The notes below the pieces were generated by a model. It was given only the letters and a program-made list of their open reading frames with translations. It made no database searches and was not told where the DNA came from. A stretch of DNA of 64,000 nucleotides from Maribacter sp. ACAM166 (GTDB lineage: Bacteria > Bacteroidota > Bacteroidia > Flavobacteriales > Flavobacteriaceae), in NCBI RefSeq assembly GCF_005771495.1, contig NZ_VAUW01000025.1, forward strand, positions 1 to 64,000. The letters are read 5' to 3'. A program made the position numbers and the translations under genes. Shown piece by piece: positions 19,919-29,543 of the stretch (within the stretch, counting starts at the first letter, position 1; every line of letters begins with the position of its first letter).

Positions 19919-20197
19919 GTAAAGCAAAGTATGAGCAGAAAAGGAAATTGTGGGGTCAATGCAGTCGCCGAAAGTTTTTTTAAGAGCTTAAAAGTTGAAT
20001 GGGCATACAAACATGATTATGGTCTAAGGTCCGATGCGGAGCTATCCGTCTTTCAAAGGATATAAACTTGGTACAACAGAAAAAGAATGCATTCAACATT
20101 AGGATACAAAACCATAGAAGAATTTAAAAAGGAAATATAAAATCAACAAATAGCTGTATGAACTTTATCTAATTGTCCACTTTTTTGTTGCAAGTCC
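19919..20197 (+). pseudogene. IS3-family transposase 3' remnant
   Basis: The frame through the ATG at 19931 reads SMSRKGNCGVNAVAESFFKS, then KVEWAYKHDYGLRS, and after an in-frame TAA at 20063-20065 continues TWYNRKRMHSTLGYKTIEEF to TAA at 20138-20140. This is the C-terminal end of the DDE domain of an IS3/IS150-type OrfB, including the final catalytic Glu context. The bases at 20173-20197 (TGTCCACTTTTTTGTTGCAA and on) resemble the right terminal inverted repeat of such elements. Everything upstream of the C-terminal part is lost, so it is dead. Confidence 0.85.
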
Positions 20198-20407
20198 AGA
20201 TTACTAGAATGGTAAGCGATGATAAAATAGACCAATCAGAAATAATGAGTAACTAACTACTGACCTCTATAAGGTTAAATTGCGAATATTAGAATATCTT
20301 CAATTTACGTATGAAAATTTCATCTGTTAAAATCAAGGCACATAAAGCTCTATCTCTAATATCTCAATTTAAAACCTACCTTGTAGGAAATTATTTGCAG
20401 CTGATTC

Positions 20408-21604
20408 ATGAAGATGATAATTTCATATGTTTGTTTCATATGCCCAAATTTTCGGGCAACGGCTCTTGGCTTACAAAGCGAGGGAGCCCCTACTATTCAG
20501 TATGACCTTTTAAATTATTTTTTTGCTATTGTTGGCATACTTGGTTTGATACTTGGGCTTTATATCATTGTGAGCTATAGAAAAAAAGACAAACACAATA
20601 TTTTTCTTGGCATTTTTACAATGACGACTGCTTTAGTACTTCTTGAACTTGTGCTTTATTGGCTCGATGGCATATCCTATAATCCAAAAGTTTTCTTTTA
20701 CAAATGTCTAGTTTTTTTATGGGGTCCCACCTTATATCTTTACTTTGAAAACAAGGCTTTTCCTACAAAATGTATAGATTTAAAACCCTCAATTTCTAAA
20801 CATTATGGAATTTTTTTAGTTTCAATACTACTCTTATTGCTTATCGGCAACACGAACGTAGTAACCGAGATACCAAAATATGGAATCTTATGGGCGGCGC
20901 TAGAGTTTGTGTCTAATACTTGGATAAAATCGGCCTACTGTGCATTTTACTTTGTGTTAATGATAAGACAATACCTACGTGATAAAAAAGAATTAAACCG
21001 CATGGGAAGGACTTGGGCAAAAACTTTGATTACATTTTTCACCCTTGTTTTCTTACTTGTGATTTTAAGAGCTAAATATGCAGAATCAAATGATTGGGAC
21101 AATATAACGAAGTATTTGGCAGCGTATTTATTTGCCACGTTTATTATAATTATAGGCTTTTTGAATATTATTTTCCCTCAAAAACCTGAAGAAATAAACG
21201 ACAATAACCAACTTTCAGATGAAAAATATAAAAATAGTGGCTTAACCGAAGACATGGTAAAAGCGTTGAAAGAACAATTGATTGTTGCAATGCAAGAAGA
21301 CAAACTATTTCTTGACCATACCGTTAATCTTCAAAGTTTAGCAGACTCATTAAATACTGATCGCTATAGTCTTTCACAGGTGATTAACCAAGAGTTCGGA
21401 AAAAACTTTTATGAGTTCATCAACGACTACCGTATTGCAGAGAGTGTAAAAATTATAAAACAAAATCCAGAAAGAATTGAACTCGTAGTTGATTTAATCT
21501 ACGAATCAGGTTTTAACAATAAAGTATCTTTCTATAAAGCTTTTAAAAAGCGAAAAAAAATGACTCCCGCAAAATATATCAAGGAATATTCTACTACTTC
21601 TTGA
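20408..21604 (+). CDS. Membrane-anchored AraC-type regulator
   Basis: A 398-residue protein with seven or so hydrophobic segments between about residues 38 and 262 and a C-terminal AraC DNA-binding domain (about 300-398: VNLQSLADSLNTDRYSLSQV and IYESGFNNKVSFYKAFKKRK, closing MTPAKYIKEY). Such regulators sense a signal through the membrane part. The first 30 residues do not look like a normal N-terminus and no ATG lies close to the first helix, so the true start may be later or a rare codon such as ATT near 20493. It precedes the SusC/SusD genes by 317 bp and is a candidate regulator of them. Confidence 0.8.
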   Translation: MKMIISYVCFICPNFRATALGLQSEGAPTIQYDLLNYFFAIVGILGLILGLYIIVSYRKKDKHNIFLGIFTMTTALVLLELVLYWLDGISYNPKVFFYKCLVFLWGPTLYLYFENKAFPTKCIDLKPSISKHYGIFLVSILLLLLIGNTNVVTEIPKYGILWAALEFVSNTWIKSAYCAFYFVLMIRQYLRDKKELNRMGRTWAKTLITFFTLVFLLVILRAKYAESNDWDNITKYLAAYLFATFIIIIGFLNIIFPQKPEEINDNNQLSDEKYKNSGLTEDMVKALKEQLIVAMQEDKLFLDHTVNLQSLADSLNTDRYSLSQVINQEFGKNFYEFINDYRIAESVKIIKQNPERIELVVDLIYESGFNNKVSFYKAFKKRKKMTPAKYIKEYSTTS

Positions 21605-21921
21605 TGAACATTTAACATATTCTTTAATTATCCCAATAAAACCTTAAATCTTCTTAGTAATTACAAACATCTTATTTTCAGTATTTTAAAATAGAAGTAA
21701 ACGTTAATCTAAATCGTATTGCCGTTAACTTAGGTCGGTAGTAAGCGATATTTTAGTTTTTAGCTATTTCTTTAGACGTAAAGTTATAGGGGGCGGTACT
21801 CTTCAAAACATTAATGGTTTTGATCTTATTTTTCTATTTGGATTAGCTGCCAATAAAATAATGTTGCCCCTTTTTAACCAACCTTATACAAAAACTAAAT
21901 ACTAACACTCAAAAGAATTCC
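21605..21921 (+). other. 317-bp leader upstream of susC
   Basis: Non-coding DNA between the membrane regulator and susC. It must hold the promoter and leader of the susCD operon. No clear -7/-33 pair, anti-sigma target or riboswitch is visible to me. The regulator's own terminator is not obvious either, so read-through is possible. Confidence 0.4.
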
Positions 21922-24900
21922 ATGAGAACAAAAACAAGAGGTATTCTAACGCTATTATTGGCGTTTGTCGTTCACCTGTCGTATGCGCAAGACAAAGCGG
22001 TTTCGGGTACCGTTACTGACCAAACAGGTATACCGTTACCAGGTGTGAACATAATTGTAAAAGGAACCATCAATGGTACCCAAACCGATTTTGATGGTAA
22101 CTATGCCATTCAAGCCGCAGAAGGTCAGCTATTGGTATTCTCCTATATCGGTCAAAAAGAAGTAAGTCAAACCGTAGGTACAAGTACTACAATTAATGTA
22201 CAGATGGAAGAGAGTGCTGAGCAACTTGGCGAAGTAATTGTTACCGGAGCGCTTGACATAAAGAGAAGTGCTAGAGAACTAGTAGCCTCTGTAGCCTCAC
22301 TAGATACCGAAGATATCACAAAAACCAGAGCCGTAAATGTAGCTACAGCAATTGTCGGAAAAGTTTCAGGATTACAAATCAATACTGTAAACAGCGGTGT
22401 TAACCCTAGCACTCGTGTTGTATTGCGTGGTAACAGATCTTTATTGGGTAATAATGAAGCACTTATCGTAGTAGATGGTTTTCCATCTTCGAGAGGTGTA
22501 TTAGATCGAATTTCCGCAAGTGACATTGAAAATATAAGTGTATTAAAAGGTGCTAACGCAGGAGCCTTATATGGTAGTGATGCTACCAATGGGGTAATCG
22601 TTGTTACTACCAAGTCAGGTAAAGGTCCATTGTCGGTCACCTACAATACGTCTTATCAAATGGAAACTGTTGCCTACTTGCCAGAATTTCAAGAGAAGTT
22701 TGGTGCAGGTGGTTTTCCTGATGGAACTCTTTATCCCTTAGAGAATGTAAACTGGGGTCCTAGATATGATGGTAGGCTAGTAGACGCAAGTGAGACCTTA
22801 GATGATGGTCGCGTTTTACAAGTTCCGTTTACCCCTATTAAGAATAGAAACAGAGATTTCTTTAATACAGGTTCAACGATTAGACATGGTGTTACCGCTG
22901 GAGGTGGTGATGACAAAGGAGATTATTTCATGTCTATAGATCAAACCAACACTACTGGTACTGTACCAAAAGACACATATAACCAAACAAACTTCAGACT
23001 GAAAGGAAGTCGAACTTTAGATAAATTAACAGTAGGTGGTAACCTTTCGTTTTTCCGCTCTCATGCCAATACAGTTGGGGCAGGTGGTAGACAAAACCGC
23101 CCCGTATATTGGAATGTAATCAACACGCCTTTACATATTCCTTTGAACGATCCGGAATGGAGAAATTGGAGGACTGGCGAATTTACTAGGAACGAAGTTT
23201 CGTATTACCGTTTTTATGAAAACCCATGGTTTATCATTGATACCCAACGAGAAAAAACTGATTTAGCAGAATTTAATATTCTTGCCAATGCTAAATATGA
23301 GTTTAACGACTGGATATCTGCATCTATACGTTCTGGTTATACCGGAAATTCAGCCAGTTTCAAACGTGAATTTGGCGCTTTTAACTATGCCTTTCATCTG
23401 CAAGACACGTATTCTGAATTAGGGGAATATGGGGCCAGAACAGCAGACAATATTGCGCAATTTGAGCGCTTCAATACAGATGTACTACTTCAGTTTAATA
23501 GAGATATAACTGAAGATTTTACAGCCAAGTTAATTTTAGGTCAAAACATTAGACATGAGTCTTCAAAATTCATAAATGTAAGTGGTCAAGATTTAATTAT
23601 CCCTGATTTTTATAACGTAAGTACGAGAACTGGAGAATTGCAAGGTGGTGAGAGTTCTACATTGCGTAGAAAATTCGGTTCTTATGCTGACCTTACACTT
23701 AGCTATAAAAGATACCTAAACTTAAACCTAACAGGTAGAAATGATTGGTCTTCGACACTACCAAAGGGTAATCAATCTTTCTTTTACCCAAGTGCAGGTC
23801 TTTCTTTTATAGCTACTGATGCTTTTCCATCTATAAAAGGAGATCGTGGCATTGGTTATTTGAAACTTCGGGCTAGTACTACCAGAACAGGTAATGATCC
23901 TAATATATACCAAACGCAGGGTACATTCTTTGCTCCAGGTAATTTTCCTTATGGAACCACAGCTGGGCTTTCACAATCAGTTCAAGAGCCAGCTCCAGAT
24001 TTAAATCCGGAGTTTACCACTTCAACAGAAGCTGGTTTTGAAATGCAACTCTTTAGAAATAGACTTAAAATCGAGGCAACCGTTTATAAATCAAATTCTA
24101 CAGATCAAATAGTACCTATTAACGTTTCTACCTCTTCGGGTGCTGTTAGTAACACCATCAATGTTGGTGAAATAGAGAACAAAGGTATTGAGCTTGATGT
24201 TAGTGGTACCGTTTTTCAAAACGAAGACTTTAAATGGGATTTAGGCACTAACTATTCAGGTTTTGAATCAGAAGTAATATCACTAATTGATGGTGTAGAT
24301 GAATTGGACATTGGCGGTTTTGGCGATGCTCAAATTATTGCTAAAGTAGGCCAGCCCTATCCGCAAATTCGAACAAGCGCTTATTTACGTGATCCTCAGG
24401 GAAGAGTAATCGTTGGTACTGATGGAGATCCGTTGCAGGATACTAAAAATCAAATTCAAGGTAAAACCACACCTGATTTCACGGTTGGAGTATACTCGAA
24501 TATTGTTTATAAAAACTGGAGTCTTTACGCGGTAGCCGACTACCGAACAGGTCACGTGTTTTTTAATGATATCGTAAACGCATTAGAATTTACAGGTCTT
24601 ACGAAGCACAGCGCAAGTTCTGACCGTCAGCCTTTTATATGGCCCAATTCAGTATATGAACAATCAGGAACTTTTGTAGCTAATACAACTAGACCCACTT
24701 CTGGTGGTGGTAATGCGTTCTGGGATAAGTACAACGAGGTAAAAGAAAATTATGTGATTGATGCTACAACTTTGAAGATTAGAGAACTTGCGTTGTCGTA
24801 TACTTTTGATGATAAGACCTTAGATCAAATTGGGTTAAGCAACATTACTTTAGGGCTTTTTGGTAGAAACCTCTTCACTTTTAGACCAAAGGACAATGTG

Positions 24901-25011
24901 TATACTGATCCTGAATTCAATTTCACAACAGGAAACGCCATTGGGGTTGGTACTCAAGCGCAATTGGCTCCTACAAGATCATACGGTGTCAACCTAAGTA
25001 TTAAATTTTAA
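21922..25011 (+). CDS. SusC/RagA family TonB-linked outer membrane transporter
   Basis: A 1029-residue TonB-dependent barrel. It has a signal peptide (about 1-22), a CarboxypepD_reg-like beta domain (AVSGTVTDQTGIPLPGVNII, about 27-100), a plug domain (about 110-235, with LRGNRSLLGNNEALIVVDGF and the SusC hallmark GALYGSDATNGVIVVTTK), then a 22-strand barrel ending SYGVNLSIKF with a C-terminal Phe. With the SusD partner four bases downstream it imports oligomers across the outer membrane using TonB energy. The ligand is unknown, because no polysaccharide lyase, glycosidase or protease gene lies nearby. Confidence 0.93.
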   Translation: MRTKTRGILTLLLAFVVHLSYAQDKAVSGTVTDQTGIPLPGVNIIVKGTINGTQTDFDGNYAIQAAEGQLLVFSYIGQKEVSQTVGTSTTINVQMEESAEQLGEVIVTGALDIKRSARELVASVASLDTEDITKTRAVNVATAIVGKVSGLQINTVNSGVNPSTRVVLRGNRSLLGNNEALIVVDGFPSSRGVLDRISASDIENISVLKGANAGALYGSDATNGVIVVTTKSGKGPLSVTYNTSYQMETVAYLPEFQEKFGAGGFPDGTLYPLENVNWGPRYDGRLVDASETLDDGRVLQVPFTPIKNRNRDFFNTGSTIRHGVTAGGGDDKGDYFMSIDQTNTTGTVPKDTYNQTNFRLKGSRTLDKLTVGGNLSFFRSHANTVGAGGRQNRPVYWNVINTPLHIPLNDPEWRNWRTGEFTRNEVSYYRFYENPWFIIDTQREKTDLAEFNILANAKYEFNDWISASIRSGYTGNSASFKREFGAFNYAFHLQDTYSELGEYGARTADNIAQFERFNTDVLLQFNRDITEDFTAKLILGQNIRHESSKFINVSGQDLIIPDFYNVSTRTGELQGGESSTLRRKFGSYADLTLSYKRYLNLNLTGRNDWSSTLPKGNQSFFYPSAGLSFIATDAFPSIKGDRGIGYLKLRASTTRTGNDPNIYQTQGTFFAPGNFPYGTTAGLSQSVQEPAPDLNPEFTTSTEAGFEMQLFRNRLKIEATVYKSNSTDQIVPINVSTSSGAVSNTINVGEIENKGIELDVSGTVFQNEDFKWDLGTNYSGFESEVISLIDGVDELDIGGFGDAQIIAKVGQPYPQIRTSAYLRDPQGRVIVGTDGDPLQDTKNQIQGKTTPDFTVGVYSNIVYKNWSLYAVADYRTGHVFFNDIVNALEFTGLTKHSASSDRQPFIWPNSVYEQSGTFVANTTRPTSGGGNAFWDKYNEVKENYVIDATTLKIRELALSYTFDDKTLDQIGLSNITLGLFGRNLFTFRPKDNVYTDPEFNFTTGNAIGVGTQAQLAPTRSYGVNLSIKF

Positions 25012-25015
25012 AAAA

Positions 25016-26518
25016 ATGAAAATGAAAATAAATAATATAATTAAACATAGCCTAATTGTAGTGTGCTCAATGTTACTGCTAGTTGGCTGCGATGATTACT
25101 TGGATGTCAATGACAACCCGAATAATCCGCCCATATCAACACCAAGCTTAACTTTACCTGTTGCGCAACAGACGTTTGCCACCTTAAATGGTACTTCCAT
25201 GGTGTATCTCGGTCAATTTATGACCTATAACTGGACCACCCCATCAAACTGGTCTGCAAATCAAAATTTGATTCGGTATAATTTTACGAACCAGCAGAGT
25301 ACAAATATTTTTGAGACCTCTTATGCTAGTATTTTTAAAGATCTGACCTATGTTCAGAACTACGAAGATCCTACAGGTGCGTCTGATTATAGTGCATATG
25401 ACGCTATAGCACAGACGATAAAGGGCTTTCAATACCAATATTTGGTTGACCTTTATGGTGATATACCTTTTACAGAGGCTAACCTTAGGGGAGCGAATAG
25501 AACTCCAAAATATGATGATGCCGAAACTGTATACAAAGCTACAATTGATAGCTTAACGAATGCAGCAACGTTAGCATTGAATCTCCCTGATGGAGCTGCG
25601 GACCCTGATAGCCAAGATATTATTTTTGGTGGAGACATGGTTTCTTGGGCACAATTTGCGAACACCATTAAGTTGAGAATGCTGGTTAGACTTAGCAATA
25701 CTGGTCAAGATGCTTATATTAAAGATCAAATAAGCTCGATCAACGCCAATGGCGCTGGCTACATTGATTACGATGTTAATGCTAATCCTGGCTATTCTGA
25801 TGATTCGGGTAAACAAAGTCCTTTTTGGGGCTACATCGGCCAAGGTCCGGGAGGTACTGATATTGATCGTAATGATTTTACAGTTGCAACAGATTACATA
25901 TTAGAGTTATTAGATTCTTATGGTGATGTTAGAGCTACTCAATTATATGCCGAAGCCGCAAACGGTGGCTACAAAGGTGCTCCACAATCGACTATACTAC
26001 CTGGTACTGGTTTTACCTCTAATGACCTGTCAAAAGTTGGACCTGGTCTTTTACTTGACTTTGATCAAGATCAACCAATTATGATATTATCTGAAAGCTT
26101 GTTTTTACAAGCTGAGGCAGTTCAACGTGGCTACATCACAGGTGGTGATACCGCCGAAAACTTGTATAATAGTGCTATTGAAGCTTCATTTGAATATTTA
26201 GGAGTCGAAGATGCAACTGTAGCTGCACAAGCCTACTATGCACAAGCGATTGCTAATGTTTCATGGGGTTCTTCAACAGATAAAATAGAGGCCATTATCA
26301 CGCAAAAATGGATTGCATTAAATGGCACCTCTTCCATTGAACCATGGATTGAGCTTACTAGAACAGGTTTCCCTACAAACTTGCCTATTCCGGCTGAATC
26401 TGACGGAGTGCGACCAGTGAGGCTTTTATATCCTGACACTGAAGTTTCTACGAATTCGAACAACGTACCAGCACAAACCAAAACTGATGTATTCACTAAC
26501 AATCCATTCTGGAAATAA
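25016..26518 (+). CDS. SusD/RagB family nutrient-binding lipoprotein
   Basis: A 500-residue surface lipoprotein with lipobox LLLVGC near residue 25 followed by DDYLDVNDNPNNP, the typical SusD N-terminus. The TPR-like helices (IAQTIKGFQYQYLVDLYGDIPF) and the later ILSESLFLQAEAVQRG match the SusD-like_2 subgroup. It forms the lid over the SusC barrel. It starts four bases after susC and is clearly in the same operon; the ATG doublet (MKMKIN) leaves a two-codon ambiguity in the start. Confidence 0.92.
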   Translation: MKMKINNIIKHSLIVVCSMLLLVGCDDYLDVNDNPNNPPISTPSLTLPVAQQTFATLNGTSMVYLGQFMTYNWTTPSNWSANQNLIRYNFTNQQSTNIFETSYASIFKDLTYVQNYEDPTGASDYSAYDAIAQTIKGFQYQYLVDLYGDIPFTEANLRGANRTPKYDDAETVYKATIDSLTNAATLALNLPDGAADPDSQDIIFGGDMVSWAQFANTIKLRMLVRLSNTGQDAYIKDQISSINANGAGYIDYDVNANPGYSDDSGKQSPFWGYIGQGPGGTDIDRNDFTVATDYILELLDSYGDVRATQLYAEAANGGYKGAPQSTILPGTGFTSNDLSKVGPGLLLDFDQDQPIMILSESLFLQAEAVQRGYITGGDTAENLYNSAIEASFEYLGVEDATVAAQAYYAQAIANVSWGSSTDKIEAIITQKWIALNGTSSIEPWIELTRTGFPTNLPIPAESDGVRPVRLLYPDTEVSTNSNNVPAQTKTDVFTNNPFWK

Positions 26519-26529
26519 AATATAAAAAA

Positions 26530-27441
26530 ATGAAAAACATTAGATATATAATGAATTATACAGTCGGTTTGCTAATGGTACTCGCGTTAGTATCTTGCGA
26601 TGCTATCTTAGACCAAGATGAAACTGATTTTGGAACAGGATCAAATACTGTTGGTTTTGAAAGTGGCTTTACTACTTTAAAGGCTGTTGCTGATGGACAA
26701 ACTGTATCATCTGGTATCCCTATTATTATTCAAGGGCCATCGGTCTCAAAACTTAAAGGAGATGTAACTGTTTTGGTGAATCTAGACCCTAGTTCTACTG
26801 CAATCGAAGGTGTTCATTACACTCTTGATTCAAACAATATAGTCTTATCACCTAGCTCATCATCACTTTCGCCAAGTGGCGCGGGTGTTCGTTTGGAAGG
26901 TACGTTGCCAGTAACAATAATTACTGCAGGTATTCAGCCACCGTTGGATACCCCACCAGTTCTTAATTTTACCATAACTGGAATTTCTTCAAGCGAAAAT
27001 GTTGTACTCAACGACCTTACACAGCAAGTTTAAGCCACTATTGGGTATTCGTGTGCATTTAATATCGCAGACTATGAAGGAACGTATATGGCGACTACGG
27101 ATGAATTTGGCATATACATCAGCCAAGCAGAAGCGTTTGAAGTTGTTACAGGCCCGGGAACAAACCAAGTAACTTTAGTAAATGTTGCAGCACACCCTGA
27201 AGCATTTGACGTAGTAGTTGATATTGACCCAGTAACAGGTGGTGTAACGGTACCTAAACAAGTAGCATTAAATTACAACAATTTTGGATCCACCCAATAT
27301 GGAGATCTTAGCTGGGAGGCGTCTGGTGGCAGTTCTGGCTCAACACCTGGTAATTGTATAGGTATTATTGATTTTACTGCTACCTATACCGTTGGCGCAG
27401 GCTCTTTTGGAACTTTCAGAACGGTTTTTGAAAAACAATAA
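26530..27441 (+). pseudogene. SusCD-associated lipoprotein gene interrupted by one stop codon
   Basis: One continuous frame is broken by a single TAA at 27031-27033. The first part (167 residues) has a lipobox (ALVSCD) and beta-sandwich-like sequence; after the stop the same frame continues ATIGYSCAFNIADYEGTYMA to the stop at 27439-27441. Without the TAA the product would be 303 residues. Third genes of this kind in susCD operons are usually surface lipoproteins of unknown ligand. It sits 11 bases after susD. A single nonsense change (for example AAA or CAA to TAA), a sequencing error or readthrough are all possible; there is no frameshift. Confidence 0.8.
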
Positions 27442-27503
27442 TATCAATCACAACATTGTGTAAATGATTTACATTCTATAATTATGTTGAGTTTAGTTAG
27501 TAG

Positions 27504-27533
27504 AGACTGTCTGGAGAGGCAGTCTTTTTTTTT
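27504..27533 (+). terminator. Rho-independent terminator of the susCD operon
   Basis: Stem AGACTG/CAGTCT (27504-27509 with 27520-27525) followed by nine T residues, about 60 bases after the last gene. It has the form of a strong intrinsic terminator. Confidence 0.85.
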
Positions 27534-27834
27534 ACGAAAATTTAAGGAGTAACTAAAAGGATTACTAGCAATTATTGTTATGCTAACTATTATCAGCTAT
27601 AGGTGATTCACCTTGAGTCTTTTTTTGCAACCAAATAAAGTAAAACTATGGAGAACTAATATAACCATCAACTTCTCGTAATAAACGTACAATTATTATC
27701 CGAAGAGTAGGTAAAGATTTAAAAGTAATAAACTCTGTACAAAATGTACTTTTTATAAAGAGTTATTTGTGTTACACAATTTTTATTATCTTCCTTGAAA
27801 GTTTCAAAAAAGGATTGATTATCAATAAATAATA
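27534..27834. other. 301-bp non-coding stretch
   Basis: AT-rich DNA without a recognisable gene. It is the left edge of a decayed zone that runs to about 29.5 kb. Confidence 0.4.
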
Positions 27835-28074
27835 TTGCATGAAAATAGAGGTAATCATCAATTATTCAGTGGATTAATAAAGCTCAGTAAAGCTATTCGA
27901 GATGGCCGCCCTAACCACCACCAATCACCTTATTTTATTTTAAAATCTGGAAATGTAATAAGTCAATTTGAATTTCTAACTAGGGCTGAGTATTTGAATA
28001 AACTAGAAAAACGCAAGTATTTCGATATGGATATTGACCTTGCATGTCAATTTGAAGCCTTGAGAATTACTTAA
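27835..28074 (+). CDS. Short ORF, perhaps a gene remnant (79 aa)
   Basis: A 79-codon frame with only a TTG start, opening right after an in-frame stop. It reads SGLIKLSKAIRDGRPNHHQS and then YFDMDIDLACQFEALRIT. Its composition is protein-like, but I cannot name the family. Because the adjoining frames are broken genes, it may be the tail of a lost gene. Confidence 0.3.
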   Translation: MHENRGNHQLFSGLIKLSKAIRDGRPNHHQSPYFILKSGNVISQFEFLTRAEYLNKLEKRKYFDMDIDLACQFEALRIT

Positions 28075-28082
28075 AAATTTAA

Positions 28083-28265
28083 ACAAAATGACGTTGGCGA
28101 TACTGAAAATTTTTACATTATTGGCTATGCAGAATCATTGATTCTGAAAATGTATGTCTAGAAAAGATTAAAAGACTGGAAAATAGAAGGGTGAATAGAA
28201 TTCAATATAAAGACGAGTTAGGGCACAATCCCGGTGAACTAAAAGGAAATGAAAAGTTTAAATAA
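28083..28265 (+). pseudogene. Decayed small gene
   Basis: Protein-like reading is spread over two frames: DTENFYIIGYAES in one, then CLEKIKRLENRRVNRIQYKD and GELKGNEKFK in another, ending at TAA 28263-28265. At least one frameshift separates them. The family is not recognised. Confidence 0.35.
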
Positions 28266-28763
28266 ATGAGGTATATGGTCATGAAAATACTGTATTCCAA
28301 TATTAGAAGTGTATCATTATTTTTAAAGTATTTATTAAATACCTAAGCAGTTTCAGAAAATTTATAACCTAATTACTTATTTTTAAATTAATTATGTAAA
28401 ACCAATAGAAATCTATAGGTTAAACTAGAGAAATAAAATCGTTTAAGTAAGCTGAGTAGTTTATAACATGATATCGATATTGAGTTGTCGAATCTTCCAT
28501 CCTTCACCCAAGAGAGAAGAGAGCTTTGGGATAAGACCTATGCTTTCCATAAATATCAAATACGTAAAGGAATAAAAATAATGTCTTTAGATATCCCGAG
28601 TCGCTTCGAGTTTTTAGATATCGCTGAATATTAAAGTATTGGAGTTCAAATAAAGGATAGTTCATGGCATTGTGGCTGTATGGTTAGGTAAGAGTCATTA
28701 TAATGGTTCGAATCAATTCGATGCCTAGCTAATGGCATACAGAATAGATAATTCAAATAGAGG
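28266..28763. other. About 500 bp without a supported gene
   Basis: AT-rich DNA between decayed frames. No ORF or tRNA can be supported. A stretch near 28670-28735 has tRNA-like words (GGTTCGAATC), but it does not fold as a tRNA. Confidence 0.4.
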
Positions 28764-28975
28764 ATGAAAGAAGAAGAACTAGAAAAAATAAATCCTATTC
28801 TTAAGGAAACGTTTTAACCGTTGCTTAAAAAAGGATTTATTACCGAAGAAGAATTCAATGAGATAATTACTTCCGAAATATCCAGTCCAATACTTACAAG
28901 GTCAACTTATTCGGCCGGTCTAGAACAAACGAGATTGAGACAGCAATGAAACTAGACCATGCAAAGTCTAGATAA
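28764..28975 (+). pseudogene. Broken copy of the 70-aa gene at 380-592
   Basis: Reads MKEEELEKINPILKETF, then a TAA at 28815-28817 where the intact copy has Gln, then PLLKKGFITEEEFNEIITSE. After a one-base deletion just past the SSP codons it continues VNLFGRSRTNEIETAMKL to TAA at 28973-28975. The match to the intact 70-residue protein covers nearly its full length. It is therefore a dead paralog with two separate lesions. Confidence 0.85.
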
Positions 28976-29038
28976 AGGTTAGGACACCATGTCGGCGAAC
29001 CAAAACAGAATTAAAAGAATAAATGTAAAATAACCATT

Positions 29039-29263
29039 ATGTCTGAACCAGAATTGAACAATGGTCAAAGCATCACATATATAGACCAATATTAAACTGT
29101 AGAAGCCAGAGTAATCTATGCCAGAACAATAGAAGGATTCAGTGCATTTAAAATTCATGTGAAAGGTAGGCCGGTAGTTATAACCAAGGATTTTAAAATG
29201 ATGTGGGATAAAGTAAATGAGCTGATTGGGAAATATCAACTGAGTGAGTCAAAGTCCAAATAA
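29039..29263 (+). pseudogene. Small gene with an in-frame stop
   Basis: From the ATG at 29039 the frame reads MSEPELNNGQSITYIDQY, a TAA, then TVEARVIYARTIEGFSAFKI and on to DKVNELIGKYQLSESKSK with TAA at 29261-29263. The text on both sides of the stop is protein-like and in one frame, so a 74-residue gene was lost by a nonsense change. The family is not recognised. It follows the broken 70-aa paralog on the same strand. Confidence 0.5.
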
Positions 29264-29266
29264 AGA

Positions 29267-29425
29267 ATGGAATTTTATTGTCGTCTTAAAGGGCTTTTTA
29301 AATCAAAAGAGTATTACCGGTATTTGTGCAACTCTAAGACATCAAAGTTTCAATGTGCAAAACAGCAGCATGGACGTCTATACTTGGGCTATGGTGAGAA
29401 TTTTTGGTTGTTTGTAATCTTATAA
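29267..29425 (+). CDS. Short ORF (52 aa), doubtful
   Basis: Starts four bases after the preceding broken gene and reads MEFYCRLKGLFKSKEYYRYL, ending with a hydrophobic tail. It is probably part of the same decayed cluster. No family is recognised. Confidence 0.25.
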   Translation: MEFYCRLKGLFKSKEYYRYLCNSKTSKFQCAKQQHGRLYLGYGENFWLFVIL

Positions 29426-29543
29426 AAATCACCTCATTTCCCCTTTTACTTACCACATAAAAATTGTCTTACACCTATAAATATGGAGTACTCACAACTT
29501 ATTTTTTTTTTACAAATGGTTATCTTTTAGGTTTGGTTGTTAT

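Noticed and set aside
20311-20505. A 64-codon ORF overlapping the start of the membrane AraC gene
   Set aside because: It overlaps the regulator in another frame and has no recognisable family. It shows only that the regulator's start region is unclear.
28670-28740. tRNA-like words (GGTTCGAATC, TGGTTAGG)
   Set aside because: No acceptor or anticodon stem can be formed; probably chance or an extremely decayed remnant.
28979-29239. An 86-codon minus-strand ORF
   Set aside because: It lies opposite a plus-strand broken gene with better protein-like text and has no start context.
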